Shown here: positions 1 through 8,518 of the stretch, piece by piece | Layout of the letters: each line of letters begins with the position of its first letter | Position numbering within the stretch: position 1 is the first letter of the stretch | Origin: an uncultured Selenomonadales bacterium | GTDB taxonomy: Bacteria > Bacillota > Negativicutes > Selenomonadales > Selenomonadaceae | Assembly (NCBI GenBank): GCA_947304355.1 | Contig: CAMZAX010000024.1 | Location: forward strand, 1 to 33,811 | Direction of reading: 5' to 3' | Length of the DNA: 33,811 bases | Translations under genes and position numbers: made by a program | The notes under the pieces: generated by a model | Told to the model about the DNA's origin: nothing | Database searches by the model: none | The model's input: the letters and a program-made list of their open reading frames with translations, nothing else

Positions 1-480
1 GCGCAGTTGCTCTTCGATTTCGTCGGAGAGCTTATTTATTTGCCGCAGGTAGCGCAGGTAGAAAGTCGCCGAGCGATACAGTATCTCAAACAGAAATTGC
101 GTGCGCTTGTAGGTGTGGAAAAGCCGCGCCGTGCGTTGGTTGAAACTTGACATGACGGGCGTCTCTTCCAGGCAGACCGTGATTATGTGCTGTTTCGTCA
201 GTATGATTGCGAGCGGCAACGTGTCGTAGCTTTCCTCTTCGTAGACGACCGGCACGTTCGTAAGAATCATAATCGATCCGTCTTCGGTGTCCAAATGCGA
301 ACGTTCTTCCTCGTCGAGCGCGGCACGCAGAAAATCCGGTTCCACTTGCGTCAACGCGCTTACTTCCCGCAATTCGTAAGGCGTCGGGTCAATGATGTTT
401 ATCCACGCGCCCTTTTGCAACGTCTTGAGCGTCAGCTTTTCGAGGTGCCCCGACTCCTGCGATTTGTAAATTTCAACCAA
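1..480 (-). CDS. CorA family divalent-cation (Mg2+/Co2+) transporter, 5' part only
   Basis: The minus strand is open from a TTG start to the window edge for 160 codons, so the C-terminus with the CorA membrane helices and GMN-type motif is missing. The N-terminal domain reads like CorA: a W-I-N-I-I-D-P motif about residue 26, then E-x-x-x-L-x-x-A-L-D-E-E-E-R, then a predicted strand-rich segment ending near I-I-T-V-C, then a long charged helix. Family role: homopentameric inner-membrane channel for Mg2+, Co2+ or Ni2+. The TTG is chosen because a G-rich Shine-Dalgarno (GGGGGCG) sits just upstream and the homology begins at once. It is divergent from fucO across about 170 bases, in which I see no convincing promoter. 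Family assignment is by sequence recall only, and the transported metal is unknown. Confidence 0.8.
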   Translation of the reverse strand, partial: MVEIYKSQESGHLEKLTLKTLQKGAWINIIDPTPYELREVSALTQVEPDFLRAALDEEERSHLDTEDGSIMILTNVPVVYEEESYDTLPLAIILTKQHIITVCLEETPVMSSFNQRTARLFHTYKRTQFLFEILYRSATFYLRYLRQINKLSDEIEEQLR

Positions 481-650
481 CGGTATCGCCCCCTTTCGTG
501 CGGCTATTTTACTACAACGCGAGAATTTTTTTAAGCCGTCGCTTGAAGGAAATTTTTTTTGCGGCGTGCAAGTTGTGCGGGCAAGAAAGGATTTTCCCGA
601 CACGTTGCGAATTCAATCTGCGTAAAATTTTTTGTAAGGGAGTGTTCGAC

Positions 651-1802
651 TTGGCAAACAGAATTATCCTCAACGAAACGTCGTACTTCGGATCCGGCGC
701 AATCAAGGAAATCGCGCCCGAAATCAAAGCACGCGGCTGCAAGAAAGTTATGGTCGTGACGGACAAGGACTTGATTAAGTTCAAGGTCGCCACGCGCGTC
801 ACGGATTTGTTGGCGGCGAACGGCATCGCCTTTGAAGTCTACGACGACATCAAAGCCAACCCGACAATCGAAAACGTTCAGGCGGGCGTCGCGTTCTGCA
901 AACGGTGCGGCGCGGACATAATCGTCGCAGTTGGCGGCGGCTCGGCTATCGACACCAGCAAGGCGATCGCAATCATCATGACCAATCCCGAATTCGCCGA
1001 CGTGCGCAGTCTCGAAGGCATGGCTCCGACGAAAAACAAATGCCTGCCGATTATCGCCGTCTCCACGACCAGCGGCACCGCTGCCGAAGTCACGATTAAC
1101 TACGTCATAACCGACGTCGAGAAGAATCGCAAATTCGTCTGCGTCGACCCGAAGGACATCCCCGTCGTCGCGATTGTCGATTCGGAAATGTCAGCCTCAA
1201 TGCCGCCTAAACTTTGTGCCGCCACGGGCATGGACGCGCTCGTTCACGCTATCGAAGGTTACATCACCAAAGGTGCGTGGGAACTCACAGACATGGTGCA
1301 CCTCAAGGCGATTGAAATCATTTCCAAATATCTGCGCGCCTCCGTCAAGGGCGACCCGAAAGGCCGCGAACAAATGGCGTTGGGTCAGTATATCGCGGGC
1401 ATGGGCTTTTCAAACGTCGGGCTCGGTATCGATCATTCAATGGCGCACCCGCTGTCCGCTGTTTATGACATCCCGCACGGCACGGCTTGCGCAATTTTGC
1501 TTGCGCCGGTCTTGAAGTTCAACGCGCCCGCCACGGGCGAACGTTATCGCGAAATCGCACGCGCAATGGGTGTCGCGAACGTCGACGACATGACGCAAGA
1601 CGAATATCGCGCCGCAACCATCGAAGCCGTCAGCAAACTAAGCACGGACGTGGGAATCCCGACAAAGCTTTCCGAACTCGGCGTCAAGGCGGAAGATATT
1701 GACTTCCTTGCCGCGTCCGCGCTCGCAGACGCCTGCACGCCCGGCAATCCCCGCGACGTGACCAAGGACGAAATCGCCGAAATCTATCGCTCAATCTTGT
1801 AA
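651..1802 (+). CDS. fucO: Lactaldehyde reductase / 1,2-propanediol oxidoreductase (iron-dependent alcohol dehydrogenase)
   Basis: A 383-residue group III iron alcohol dehydrogenase, very close in length and wording to E. coli FucO (NETSYFGSGAI, EFADVRSLEG, TINYVITD, KFVCVDPKDIP, QYIAGMGFSNVGLG). Known role of the family: NADH-dependent reduction of lactaldehyde to 1,2-propanediol in fucose/rhamnose fermentation. The nucleotide-binding GGGSAID motif and the metal ligands in GMDALVHA and the HSMAHP...PHG stretch are present. The frame is open upstream to an ATG at 498, but homology starts at the TTG at 651, which has AAGGGAG about eight bases before it, so the shorter form is used. No fucose genes adjoin it; it stands alone between a divergent corA-like gene and a terminator. 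Related propanol or ethanol dehydrogenases are possible alternatives. Confidence 0.88.
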   Translation: MANRIILNETSYFGSGAIKEIAPEIKARGCKKVMVVTDKDLIKFKVATRVTDLLAANGIAFEVYDDIKANPTIENVQAGVAFCKRCGADIIVAVGGGSAIDTSKAIAIIMTNPEFADVRSLEGMAPTKNKCLPIIAVSTTSGTAAEVTINYVITDVEKNRKFVCVDPKDIPVVAIVDSEMSASMPPKLCAATGMDALVHAIEGYITKGAWELTDMVHLKAIEIISKYLRASVKGDPKGREQMALGQYIAGMGFSNVGLGIDHSMAHPLSAVYDIPHGTACAILLAPVLKFNAPATGERYREIARAMGVANVDDMTQDEYRAATIEAVSKLSTDVGIPTKLSELGVKAEDIDFLAASALADACTPGNPRDVTKDEIAEIYRSIL

Positions 1803-1825
1803 GCACGTCCGGAATAAATTTTTTC

Positions 1826-1855
1826 CCGTCGAATCGCGGCGGGGCTTTTTTTTTT
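1826..1855 (+). terminator. Rho-independent terminator after fucO
   Basis: A stem CCCGTCG / CGGCGGG (one G-T pair) with loop AATCG is followed by C and nine T residues. It isolates fucO from recJ. Confidence 0.9.
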
Positions 1856-1856
1856 G

Positions 1857-1885
1857 TAGACAGTTCCTTTAAAGAATTGTACAAT
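1857..1885 (+). promoter_or_regulatory. Sigma-70-like promoter of the recJ operon
   Basis: TAGACA (-35, 5 of 6) is separated by 17 bases from TACAAT (-10, 5 of 6). It begins immediately after the T tract of the fucO terminator and about 35 bases before the recJ start, so recJ-rel and the following genes probably start here. Confidence 0.7.
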
Positions 1886-1920
1886 CAAGCGGCAAAGCAA
1901 CAAGATACGGAGAATTTGAC

Positions 1921-3987
1921 ATGCGCAAAAAATGGATTGTCAGGGAGTCGAATCCCCTCGACGTGAAAAAAATTTCGGACGAGACCGGCGTCAGCGAATT
2001 GACGGCGAAAATTTTATATCATCGCGGGATACGCGACGCGCAATCGGCGAAAAATTTTTTGGAGCCGGAAGCTGCGCCCTTTCACGACCCGTTCGCAATG
2101 TTGGGTATGCGCGCCGCCGTCGACAGGATCAAACAAGCCCTCGACGCCCGCGAAAAGATTTGCGTTTACGGCGACTACGACGTTGACGGTATGAGCGCGT
2201 CGGCGATTTTACTTCGGACGCTCGGCAAGCTCGACGCCGTGGTTGAAAATTACATTCCCGAACGCTCGGAAGGTTACGGCTTAAACATTCCCGCGTTGCA
2301 GAAAATTGCGGCGGGCGGCGCGAAACTTTTAATCAGCGTCGACTGCGGCATAACCAACGAACGCGAAATTGCCGCCGTCAAAGACGCGCTCGACGTGATT
2401 GTAACCGATCATCACTTGCCCGCGCTCGAAGACGTTCAATCTGCCGTCGCCGTCGTCAATCCCAATCAGCGCGGCTGTCCCTATCCCGAAAAAAATCTTT
2501 GCGGGGCGGGCGTCGCTTTCAAGCTCAGTCAAGCACTGATGAACGACCTGCGCGGCGTCGACGTGCAAACTTACACGACCGATATTGAAATTGCGGCATT
2601 GGCGACCGTCGCTGATTTGGTTCAGCTCGTCGGCGAAAATCGCAAAATCGTCCGCATGGGTTTGAAAGTCATGCGCGAAACCGAATGCTTAGGACTGCGT
2701 GCGTTAATCGCTGCGGCGGGTATCGGCGTCGGCAAAAAAATTTCGGCGGGACACGTCGCCTTTCAAATTGCGCCGCGTCTGAATTCCGTCGGGCGACTGA
2801 AGACCGCGCGCGAAGGCGTCAAACTTTTGCTCACGGAAGACGTTGACGAAGCACGGAATTTGGCGCGACAACTCGACAAAATGAATCAGCGGCGCAAGGA
2901 CATCGAAGCCAAAATGCTCGCGGAGGCTGAGGAAAAAGTTCGTGTCATGCGCGAAGAACGCGGCGGCGACTTGAGTACGCTGGTTATCGCGGGCGAAGGC
3001 TGGCTCGAAGGCGTTATCGGCTTGACCGCGTCGAAACTCGTTGAACGCTACAACTTGCCGACAATCATCTTGACGACGCAGGACGGACAGATTTATCGCG
3101 GCTCGTGCCGGAGCATTCCCGCTTTGCACATGAAAAACACCCTCGACACCATGGCGGAGCTGTTCGACCAATACGGCGGACATTCGCAGGCGGCGGGCTT
3201 GAGCATTAAATCTGAACACTTGCCCGAATTCGCCGCCCGCTTCGACAGCTGCGTAAGACAACAGCTGAGCGATGAAGACTTTCAACCGATTTTGAACGTC
3301 GACGCGATAATCGACCCCGCGCAAATAACTTTCGACGTGGCGCACGAGTTCGACAAGTTTGAGCCTTACGGCTTGGGCAACCCGCACCCCGTGCTTGCCT
3401 GCCAAAATCTGCGCGGCACTGCGGCGAAGGCTATCGGCAAGGACGGCGTGCACTTGAGCTTTTCCGTCGGCGAAAACATCCGCGCCGTCGCGTGGAATTG
3501 CGGCAATCTTGCGCCGCTTGTCGAGAACGAATTAATCGACGTTGCTTACGAGCCCGAATTGAACGAGTGGCAGGGCGAAGTTCGCGTCGAGTGCAAAGTT
3601 TCAAGCTTGGAGCCCGCCGCGCAGGGCGAAGGCGTCTTGGAACGCGAACAACTGCTTGACGTTTACAAATTCCTGCGCCGCGCCCGCGACTTCACGGAGT
3701 ATTTCAATCTGTGCTCATTGGTTCGGGCGTTCAACACGCAGACGGGGCAAAATCTTTCGACGTATTCATTCGACGGCGCGATTAAAGTTTTCGAGGAACT
3801 CGGCTTGCTGATAATCGATCGCGACAAGAAAACTTTCGACATGCCGCGCCCGAAAAATAAATTGGACTTGAACAACTCACGGACATATCGGCTGGGAAGG
3901 AGGGAACGGGGATTACAAGCCGCCAAGCCGCCGAGCGCGAAAATCATCCCGCTTGATTCGGCGAAGCGGCGTTCCCTGCAGCTATGA
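1921..3987 (+). CDS. recJ: Single-stranded-DNA-specific 5'-3' exonuclease RecJ
   Basis: A 688-residue RecJ. The DHH phosphoesterase domain is at the N-terminus: YGDYDVDG at 83-90, then SVDCG near 140, and the family-naming DHH at 163-165. APRLNSVGR follows, and the DHHA1 motif GGHS lies near 419-422 in QYGGHSQAAGLS. An OB-fold and a Firmicute-type C-terminal extension come after it. All metal-binding motifs are present, so it should be active. Known role: Mn2+/Mg2+-dependent degradation of 5' single-stranded ends in RecF-pathway recombination, mismatch repair and base-excision repair. The ATG has ACGGAGA eight bases upstream. The stop overlaps the rel start (ATGA), and co-occurrence of recJ with rel is common in Firmicutes. 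The C-terminal 40 residues are low in recognisable motifs. Confidence 0.95.
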   Translation: MRKKWIVRESNPLDVKKISDETGVSELTAKILYHRGIRDAQSAKNFLEPEAAPFHDPFAMLGMRAAVDRIKQALDAREKICVYGDYDVDGMSASAILLRTLGKLDAVVENYIPERSEGYGLNIPALQKIAAGGAKLLISVDCGITNEREIAAVKDALDVIVTDHHLPALEDVQSAVAVVNPNQRGCPYPEKNLCGAGVAFKLSQALMNDLRGVDVQTYTTDIEIAALATVADLVQLVGENRKIVRMGLKVMRETECLGLRALIAAAGIGVGKKISAGHVAFQIAPRLNSVGRLKTAREGVKLLLTEDVDEARNLARQLDKMNQRRKDIEAKMLAEAEEKVRVMREERGGDLSTLVIAGEGWLEGVIGLTASKLVERYNLPTIILTTQDGQIYRGSCRSIPALHMKNTLDTMAELFDQYGGHSQAAGLSIKSEHLPEFAARFDSCVRQQLSDEDFQPILNVDAIIDPAQITFDVAHEFDKFEPYGLGNPHPVLACQNLRGTAAKAIGKDGVHLSFSVGENIRAVAWNCGNLAPLVENELIDVAYEPELNEWQGEVRVECKVSSLEPAAQGEGVLEREQLLDVYKFLRRARDFTEYFNLCSLVRAFNTQTGQNLSTYSFDGAIKVFEELGLLIIDRDKKTFDMPRPKNKLDLNNSRTYRLGRRERGLQAAKPPSAKIIPLDSAKRRSLQL

Positions 3988-6206
3988 ACGACAAAGGCAA
4001 ACCGCCCGTCACGATAAAATTTCTAATGGACACGGTCAAAAGCTACATGCCCGACGCGAACCTTGAACTGATTGAACGCGCTTACCTCGTCGCCAAGGAA
4101 GGTCACGCCGGACAAACACGCGCTTCGGGCGAGCCGTACATAAATCACCCGCTCAACGTCGCCGCGATTTTGGCGGAACTGCAGCTTGACGACACGACGA
4201 TAGCCGCCGCAATCCTGCACGACGTGGTTGAGGACACGCTGTTCACGCTTGACGAGATTGAAGACATGTTCGGCGAGGAAATCGCGCTGTTAATCGACGG
4301 CGTGACGAAAATCGGACAAATCTACTTCAAGACCAAGGAGCAGCAACAAATCGAGGCGTATCGCAAGCTGATAATCGCCACGGCAAAAGATTTGCGCGTC
4401 ATCCTGATTAAGTTGGCGGACAGACTTCACAACATGCGGACACTTAAATTCATGCGCGAAGACAAGCGCAAACGTATCGCCAAGGAGACAATGGAACTTT
4501 ACGCGCCGCTTGCGAATCGGCTCGGCATTTCAAGCATCAAGTGGGAGCTTGAAGATTTGTGCCTGCGCTACCTTGAGCCCGATATTTATTACGATTTGGT
4601 TGAGCACGTCAAGCAGAAACGTCGCGAGCGGCAAATTTACATCAGCGAGGCTGTTCGGCTCATCGAAGAGGAATTCGACGAGCTGGAGATTCACGCGTCG
4701 ATAAGCGGGCGCGCGAAACATTTCTACAGCATTTACAAAAAAATGATGCGCGACCACAAAGACATCGGCGAAATTTACGACTTGTCGGCTGTGCGCATTC
4801 TCGTCGACGACGTGAAGGACTGCTACAACGTTCTCGGCGTCATTCACGCGAAGTGGCGACCGATACCGGGGCGTTTCAAAGACTATATCGCAATGCCCAA
4901 AAGCAACGGCTACCGCTCACTGCACACGACCGTTATGGCGTTGGGCTACCCGTTGGAAATTCAGATTCGGACTTTCGCAATGCACAAGATTTCCGAATTC
5001 GGCGTGGCGGCTCATTGGAAATACAAGGAAAGCGGCGCGTCCAAACCCGCCAACAGCGACCGCGACCAGAAAATTTCTTGGCTCCGTCAAATGGCGAATC
5101 TCCAACGCGAAATTAAAGACCCGAAGGAATATCTTGAGGCGTTGAAGTTGGATTTCTTCAGCGACGAAGTTTTTGTCTTCACGCCCGGCAAAGATTTGAT
5201 CGTCCTGCCGAAGGGCTCCAACCCGATTGACTTTGCCTATCGCATTCACACCGAAGTCGGTCATCATTGCGTCGGCGCGAAGGTCAACGGGCGAATCGTC
5301 CCGCTTGAATACAAATTGCAAAACGGCGACTTCGTCGAGGTCGTGACGAACAAATCAAACAACGGCCCAAGCCGCGACTGGTTGAATATCGTTGCGTCGA
5401 GTGACACGCGTCAAAAAATCCGTTCGTGGTTCAAGCGTGAGAATCGCGAAGAAAATATCGCACGCGGTCGCGAACTCATTGACACCGAACTCAAAAAGCT
5501 CGGCTACGCTCCGCGCGACTTGCTCAAGGAAAATCGCCTTGAAACCGTCGCAAAGCGCATCAACATGACTGAAGACGACTTGCTTGCCGGCATAGGCTAC
5601 GGCGGCGCGTCTGTGCATTCGGTCATTACAAAGCTCGTCGAAATGCACAAAAAGGAACGCGCCGAAAATGCGTCGCCCGGCGTCTCCGCGCTGTTGGCCG
5701 AAGTCAAGCTCCTGCCCGAACGCGGCAAGAAAAGTCATGCCGAACACGGCGTGCTTGTCGAGGGGGAAAGCGGCTTCGTCGTGCGGCTGGCGAAATGTTG
5801 CAACCCGATACCCGGCGACGAAATCAGCGGTTACGTCACGCGCGGACGCGGCGTCAGCGTTCACCGCGCCGATTGCCCCAACATCCTAAACGGCAAGTCC
5901 GACGTGAATCGCATGATTGAAGTCAGCTGGGACAGCTCAAGCGACGAATTTTACACCGTCGAATTGGAAATCGTCTGCTCCGACAAAGCCGGCGTCCTTG
6001 CCGCGCTGATTGGCGTGCCCTCCGAAATGAAACTCAACATGCAATCGATTCACGCCGCGCCCAACAAGTACAACAAGACTTCAACCGTCAAGCTCGGCGT
6101 CGAAGTTCAAAACGCCGCGCAGGTCGCCGAACTCACAAACAAATTGCGGCGCGTCGAAAGCGTTTACAGCGTCGTTCGTCCTATGAAACTCGCCGGGGGT
6201 GATTGA
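3984..6206 (+). CDS. rel: Bifunctional (p)ppGpp synthetase/hydrolase (Rel/SpoT homologue)
   Basis: A 740-residue long RSH protein with domains in the standard order. The HD hydrolase has HDVVED at 79-84, so the hydrolase site is intact. The synthetase carries RFKD at 297-300 followed by YIAMPKSNGYRSLHT; RxKD is the version found in bifunctional enzymes rather than the EXDD of synthetase-only RelA. TGS follows (VFVFTPGKDLIVLPKGSNP), then helical and zinc-finger/RIS-type segments with the CCNPIPGD motif, and a C-terminal ACT domain. It makes and degrades the stringent-response alarmone on ribosomes. The start overlaps the recJ stop (ATGA) and has no good Shine-Dalgarno of its own, which suggests translational coupling to recJ. 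Confidence 0.95.
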   Translation: MNDKGKPPVTIKFLMDTVKSYMPDANLELIERAYLVAKEGHAGQTRASGEPYINHPLNVAAILAELQLDDTTIAAAILHDVVEDTLFTLDEIEDMFGEEIALLIDGVTKIGQIYFKTKEQQQIEAYRKLIIATAKDLRVILIKLADRLHNMRTLKFMREDKRKRIAKETMELYAPLANRLGISSIKWELEDLCLRYLEPDIYYDLVEHVKQKRRERQIYISEAVRLIEEEFDELEIHASISGRAKHFYSIYKKMMRDHKDIGEIYDLSAVRILVDDVKDCYNVLGVIHAKWRPIPGRFKDYIAMPKSNGYRSLHTTVMALGYPLEIQIRTFAMHKISEFGVAAHWKYKESGASKPANSDRDQKISWLRQMANLQREIKDPKEYLEALKLDFFSDEVFVFTPGKDLIVLPKGSNPIDFAYRIHTEVGHHCVGAKVNGRIVPLEYKLQNGDFVEVVTNKSNNGPSRDWLNIVASSDTRQKIRSWFKRENREENIARGRELIDTELKKLGYAPRDLLKENRLETVAKRINMTEDDLLAGIGYGGASVHSVITKLVEMHKKERAENASPGVSALLAEVKLLPERGKKSHAEHGVLVEGESGFVVRLAKCCNPIPGDEISGYVTRGRGVSVHRADCPNILNGKSDVNRMIEVSWDSSSDEFYTVELEIVCSDKAGVLAALIGVPSEMKLNMQSIHAAPNKYNKTSTVKLGVEVQNAAQVAELTNKLRRVESVYSVVRPMKLAGGD

Positions 6207-7445
6207 TTGGAAGGAATTTATCTTATCTTGGTCATGATTGTGATGGGCGGCGCGATTGCCTTTATCGGCGACAAGCTCGGCACGAAAATCGGCAAGAAAC
6301 GCCTTTCGATTTTCGGACTGCGCCCGCGCCATACGTCAATGATCGTGACAGTTGTGACGGGCGGGCTGATAACCGCACTGTCAATCGGTTTCATGGCACT
6401 CATATCGCAAAACGTTCGCACGGCACTTTTCGGCATGGACGAACTGCGTCAAACAATGAATTCGACGCTTGCCGAACTGGACGAGGCGACCGAAAATCTT
6501 TTCAAGGCGCAAGAGGAATTCGAGCGCGCGAACGCCAACCTTAAGGAATCTAAAATCGAAATCGCGTCGCTCAAAACCGAACAGGAAGAACTCCGCGCCG
6601 AATCCGACCGTCTCAAGGAAGGCAACGAACGCCTTGAGGCGACCAACTCCGACCTTGCCGCGCAGAACGAAAATCTTTCCGGTACGAACGCCGCGCTTGA
6701 AGACGCCAACAAAAAGCTCGGCGAATTCAACGTCACGCTGACCGCCGACAACGAAAAACTTTCGGGCGACAACGAAAAGCTTTCCACCGACAACAAGGAG
6801 CTTGAGGAACGCAACAGCCGTCTGCGCGAAGGCATTATCGCAATCCGCGAAGGCGATATAACGTTGCGGGCGGGCGAACTTTTGGCGAGCGGCGTGATTC
6901 GTGGCGGACGCACTGCCGACGAAATTTCCGACGACATCAACGCCATTGCCGAGCAGGCGACGCATCATCTGGTTGAACGTTTCGGCGGCGACGAGGAAAT
7001 GTCCGTTTGGATTTATCAACCCGAAATGCACCGAATCATTGACGAGATTGAATCGGGCGGGCGCGACGTTGTGTTGAGAATTTCGGCGGCGGGCAATTTG
7101 GTTCGCGGCGAGCCCGTTCGCACGCGGCTTGAAATTTTCCCGAACGAATTGGTTTTCCACGCGGGCGAAACAATTCTGAGCAAGATTTACGAAATCGGCG
7201 ACGACGCGCAACCCGAAATGATTCTGCAGGACTTTTTGACGGATATAAATCATATCGCGACGGAGCGCGGCATTTTGGCCGATCCGTTGACGGGCAGCGT
7301 CGGGCGCATGGAAGGCACGCAACTTTACGAAATCGTCGACGCGCTCATGTCGGCGAAGGGCAGGATACAGCTGACGGCGACCGCCCGCGACGAAACGACT
7401 TCGGGCAGCCCGTTGCGGCTTAACATAAAATTGGAGCAACTGTGA
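6207..7445 (+). CDS. DUF3084-type membrane-anchored coiled-coil protein
   Basis: A 412-residue protein whose TTG start follows the rel stop directly, with GGGGGTGA just upstream. Two hydrophobic helices (about residues 4-20 and 44-65) anchor it. A long polar coiled coil of about 75-205 follows, in which near-repeats of NEKLS-x-DN occur. The C-terminal domain (about 215-410: GVIRGGRTADEI, HHLVERFGGDEEMSVWIYQPEMHRI) matches what I recall of DUF3084, a family shared by cyanobacteria and Negativicutes. Function is not known; envelope organisation is a guess from the architecture. Its presence is one reason for placing this genome near Negativicutes. The stop overlaps the next gene. Confidence 0.75.
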   Translation: MEGIYLILVMIVMGGAIAFIGDKLGTKIGKKRLSIFGLRPRHTSMIVTVVTGGLITALSIGFMALISQNVRTALFGMDELRQTMNSTLAELDEATENLFKAQEEFERANANLKESKIEIASLKTEQEELRAESDRLKEGNERLEATNSDLAAQNENLSGTNAALEDANKKLGEFNVTLTADNEKLSGDNEKLSTDNKELEERNSRLREGIIAIREGDITLRAGELLASGVIRGGRTADEISDDINAIAEQATHHLVERFGGDEEMSVWIYQPEMHRIIDEIESGGRDVVLRISAAGNLVRGEPVRTRLEIFPNELVFHAGETILSKIYEIGDDAQPEMILQDFLTDINHIATERGILADPLTGSVGRMEGTQLYEIVDALMSAKGRIQLTATARDETTSGSPLRLNIKLEQL

Positions 7446-7834
7446 TGTTCATGGGCATAGACCCCGGACGCGACAAGTGCGGCGTGGCGGTACTGACGGC
7501 GGCGGGCGAAATAAAATTTCAACGCGTCGAGGCGACCGAGGCTCTTGACGGCGTGATAAAATCATTGGCGGCTGAATTTCCAATCGAGGCGGTAATTTTG
7601 GGCGACGGCACCACGCACAAGGCGGCGGCGTCTAAAGTCACGGCGGCGGGTTTGAGTTTTCAACTCGTCGACGAAAAACACACGACCGAAGAGGCGCGAC
7701 GCTTGTATTGGAAAAAAAATCCCCCGCGCGGTTGGCGCAAGCTCTTGCCGACATCAATGCAAGTTCCGCCCGAACCCGTCGACGCCATCGTCGCCGAAAT
7801 TTTAGTCAGACGATACTTGGAGGCTAAAGCATGA
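7445..7834 (+). CDS. YqgF/RuvX-like RNase H-fold protein
   Basis: A 129-residue RNase H-like protein. The N-terminal MGIDPGRDKCGVAVL is the first strand with the catalytic Asp. VILGDGT comes after the second helix, and VDEKHTTEEARRLYW corresponds to the DE+-TT-x-EA motif of YqgF/RuvX. The C-terminal VDAIVAEILVRRYLE fits the last acidic helix. Family roles: Holliday-junction resolvase or pre-16S rRNA processing nuclease. It diverges from standard RuvX around the middle (KKNPPRGWRKLLPTSMQVPP), so a second canonical RuvX may exist elsewhere. ATG at 7445 is preferred to GTG at 7442 because GGAG lies eight bases before it; both overlap the upstream stop. It overlaps the deaminase gene by ATGA. Confidence 0.65.
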   Translation: MFMGIDPGRDKCGVAVLTAAGEIKFQRVEATEALDGVIKSLAAEFPIEAVILGDGTTHKAAASKVTAAGLSFQLVDEKHTTEEARRLYWKKNPPRGWRKLLPTSMQVPPEPVDAIVAEILVRRYLEAKA

Positions 7835-8292
7835 ATCAAACGCACCGTCCCGATTGGGACGAATATTTTTTGAACATCGCCCGCGAAGTCGGCAAACGCG
7901 CCACGTGTCTGCGCCGCCGCTACGGAGCGATTATCGTCAAGGACAAAATCATAATCAGCACGGGCTACAACGGCGCGCCGCGCGGCGAAACGAATTGCAT
8001 TGACAGCGGCATTTGTGAACGCGAACGGCTTCACGTGCCCAAGGGCGAACGTTACGAGCTGTGCGTTGCCGTCCATGCCGAGCAGAACGCGATAATCAAC
8101 GCCGACCCCGAAAAGATGGCGGGTGCGACGATTTATATCGCGGGCGTGAACTGCGCGGACGGCTCCAACGCTTCGGGCGAGCCCTGCAAACTTTGTCGCC
8201 GCATGATAATCAACGCGCGTATCGCCAACGTCGTCTACGTCAATCGCGACGGAAAACCTGTCAGCATATCCCCGCATGACATAAGCGATTAA
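7831..8292 (+). CDS. dCMP/cytidine deaminase family protein (ComEB-like deoxycytidylate deaminase)
   Basis: A 153-residue zinc deaminase. The catalytic HAE is at 82-84 and the paired cysteine ligands are at 119 and 122 (PCKLC). YNGAPRGETNC upstream is typical of dCMP deaminases, as is the insertion with further Cys residues (C56, C62). Known reaction: dCMP to dUMP, supplying dTMP synthesis; in Bacillus the homologue is called ComEB. It is the last gene of the recJ operon, coupled by ATGA overlap and preceded by GGAGG. No terminator hairpin with a T tract follows directly; palindromic repeats follow instead. Confidence 0.88.
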   Translation: MNQTHRPDWDEYFLNIAREVGKRATCLRRRYGAIIVKDKIIISTGYNGAPRGETNCIDSGICERERLHVPKGERYELCVAVHAEQNAIINADPEKMAGATIYIAGVNCADGSNASGEPCKLCRRMIINARIANVVYVNRDGKPVSISPHDISD

Positions 8293-8518
8293 AGTCATTA
8301 GAGACCGCCACAGACGGCGGCCGCGCCGCGTCAGCAACAGGATGTTGCGTGCGGCGACGCCCCTGCGAGGCGATTTTCTTTGCTACTTTCTTTCATCGCT
8401 GAAAGAAAGTAGTTAATCAAATAATTCTAAAAAACTTTCTTGCGGCGGAAGAAAGTACAAATCATGCAGGTTAATTTGCGCGGACGCCGAATAATTTTGC
8501 GGCAAGGAGGGCGATAAC
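8293..8518. repeat. Intergenic palindromic repeat element
   Basis: This 226-base gap holds no gene. It contains small GC-rich hairpins (CCGCC/GGCGG and GCAAC/GTTGC). A perfect 13-bp inverted repeat follows at 8383-8412 (CTACTTTCTTTCA, loop TCGC, then its complement). A second 8-bp inverted repeat lies at 8434-8456 (ACTTTCTT, loop GCGGCGG, AAGAAAGT). The word ACTTTCTT therefore occurs four times, twice in each orientation. No T tract follows, so neither is a standard terminator; it resembles a dispersed extragenic palindrome. The ppx promoter, if present here, was not recognised. Confidence 0.6.

Noticed and set aside
498-650. N-terminal extension of FucO from the upstream ATG at 498
   Set aside because: The extension has no family counterpart and lacks a Shine-Dalgarno, whereas TTG at 651 has both a good ribosome-binding site and homology.
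2704-3453. A 249-codon minus-strand frame inside recJ
   Set aside because: Antisense shadow; no start signals and no recognisable motif.
6381-7439. A 352-codon open frame on the minus strand opposite the DUF3084 gene
   Set aside because: It is the complement of a GC-biased coding region, has no family resemblance, and lies wholly inside a well-supported gene.
8383-8412. Terminator after the dCMP deaminase gene
   Set aside because: The inverted repeat is strong but no T tract follows on either strand, and a similar repeat lies close by; a repeat element fits better.
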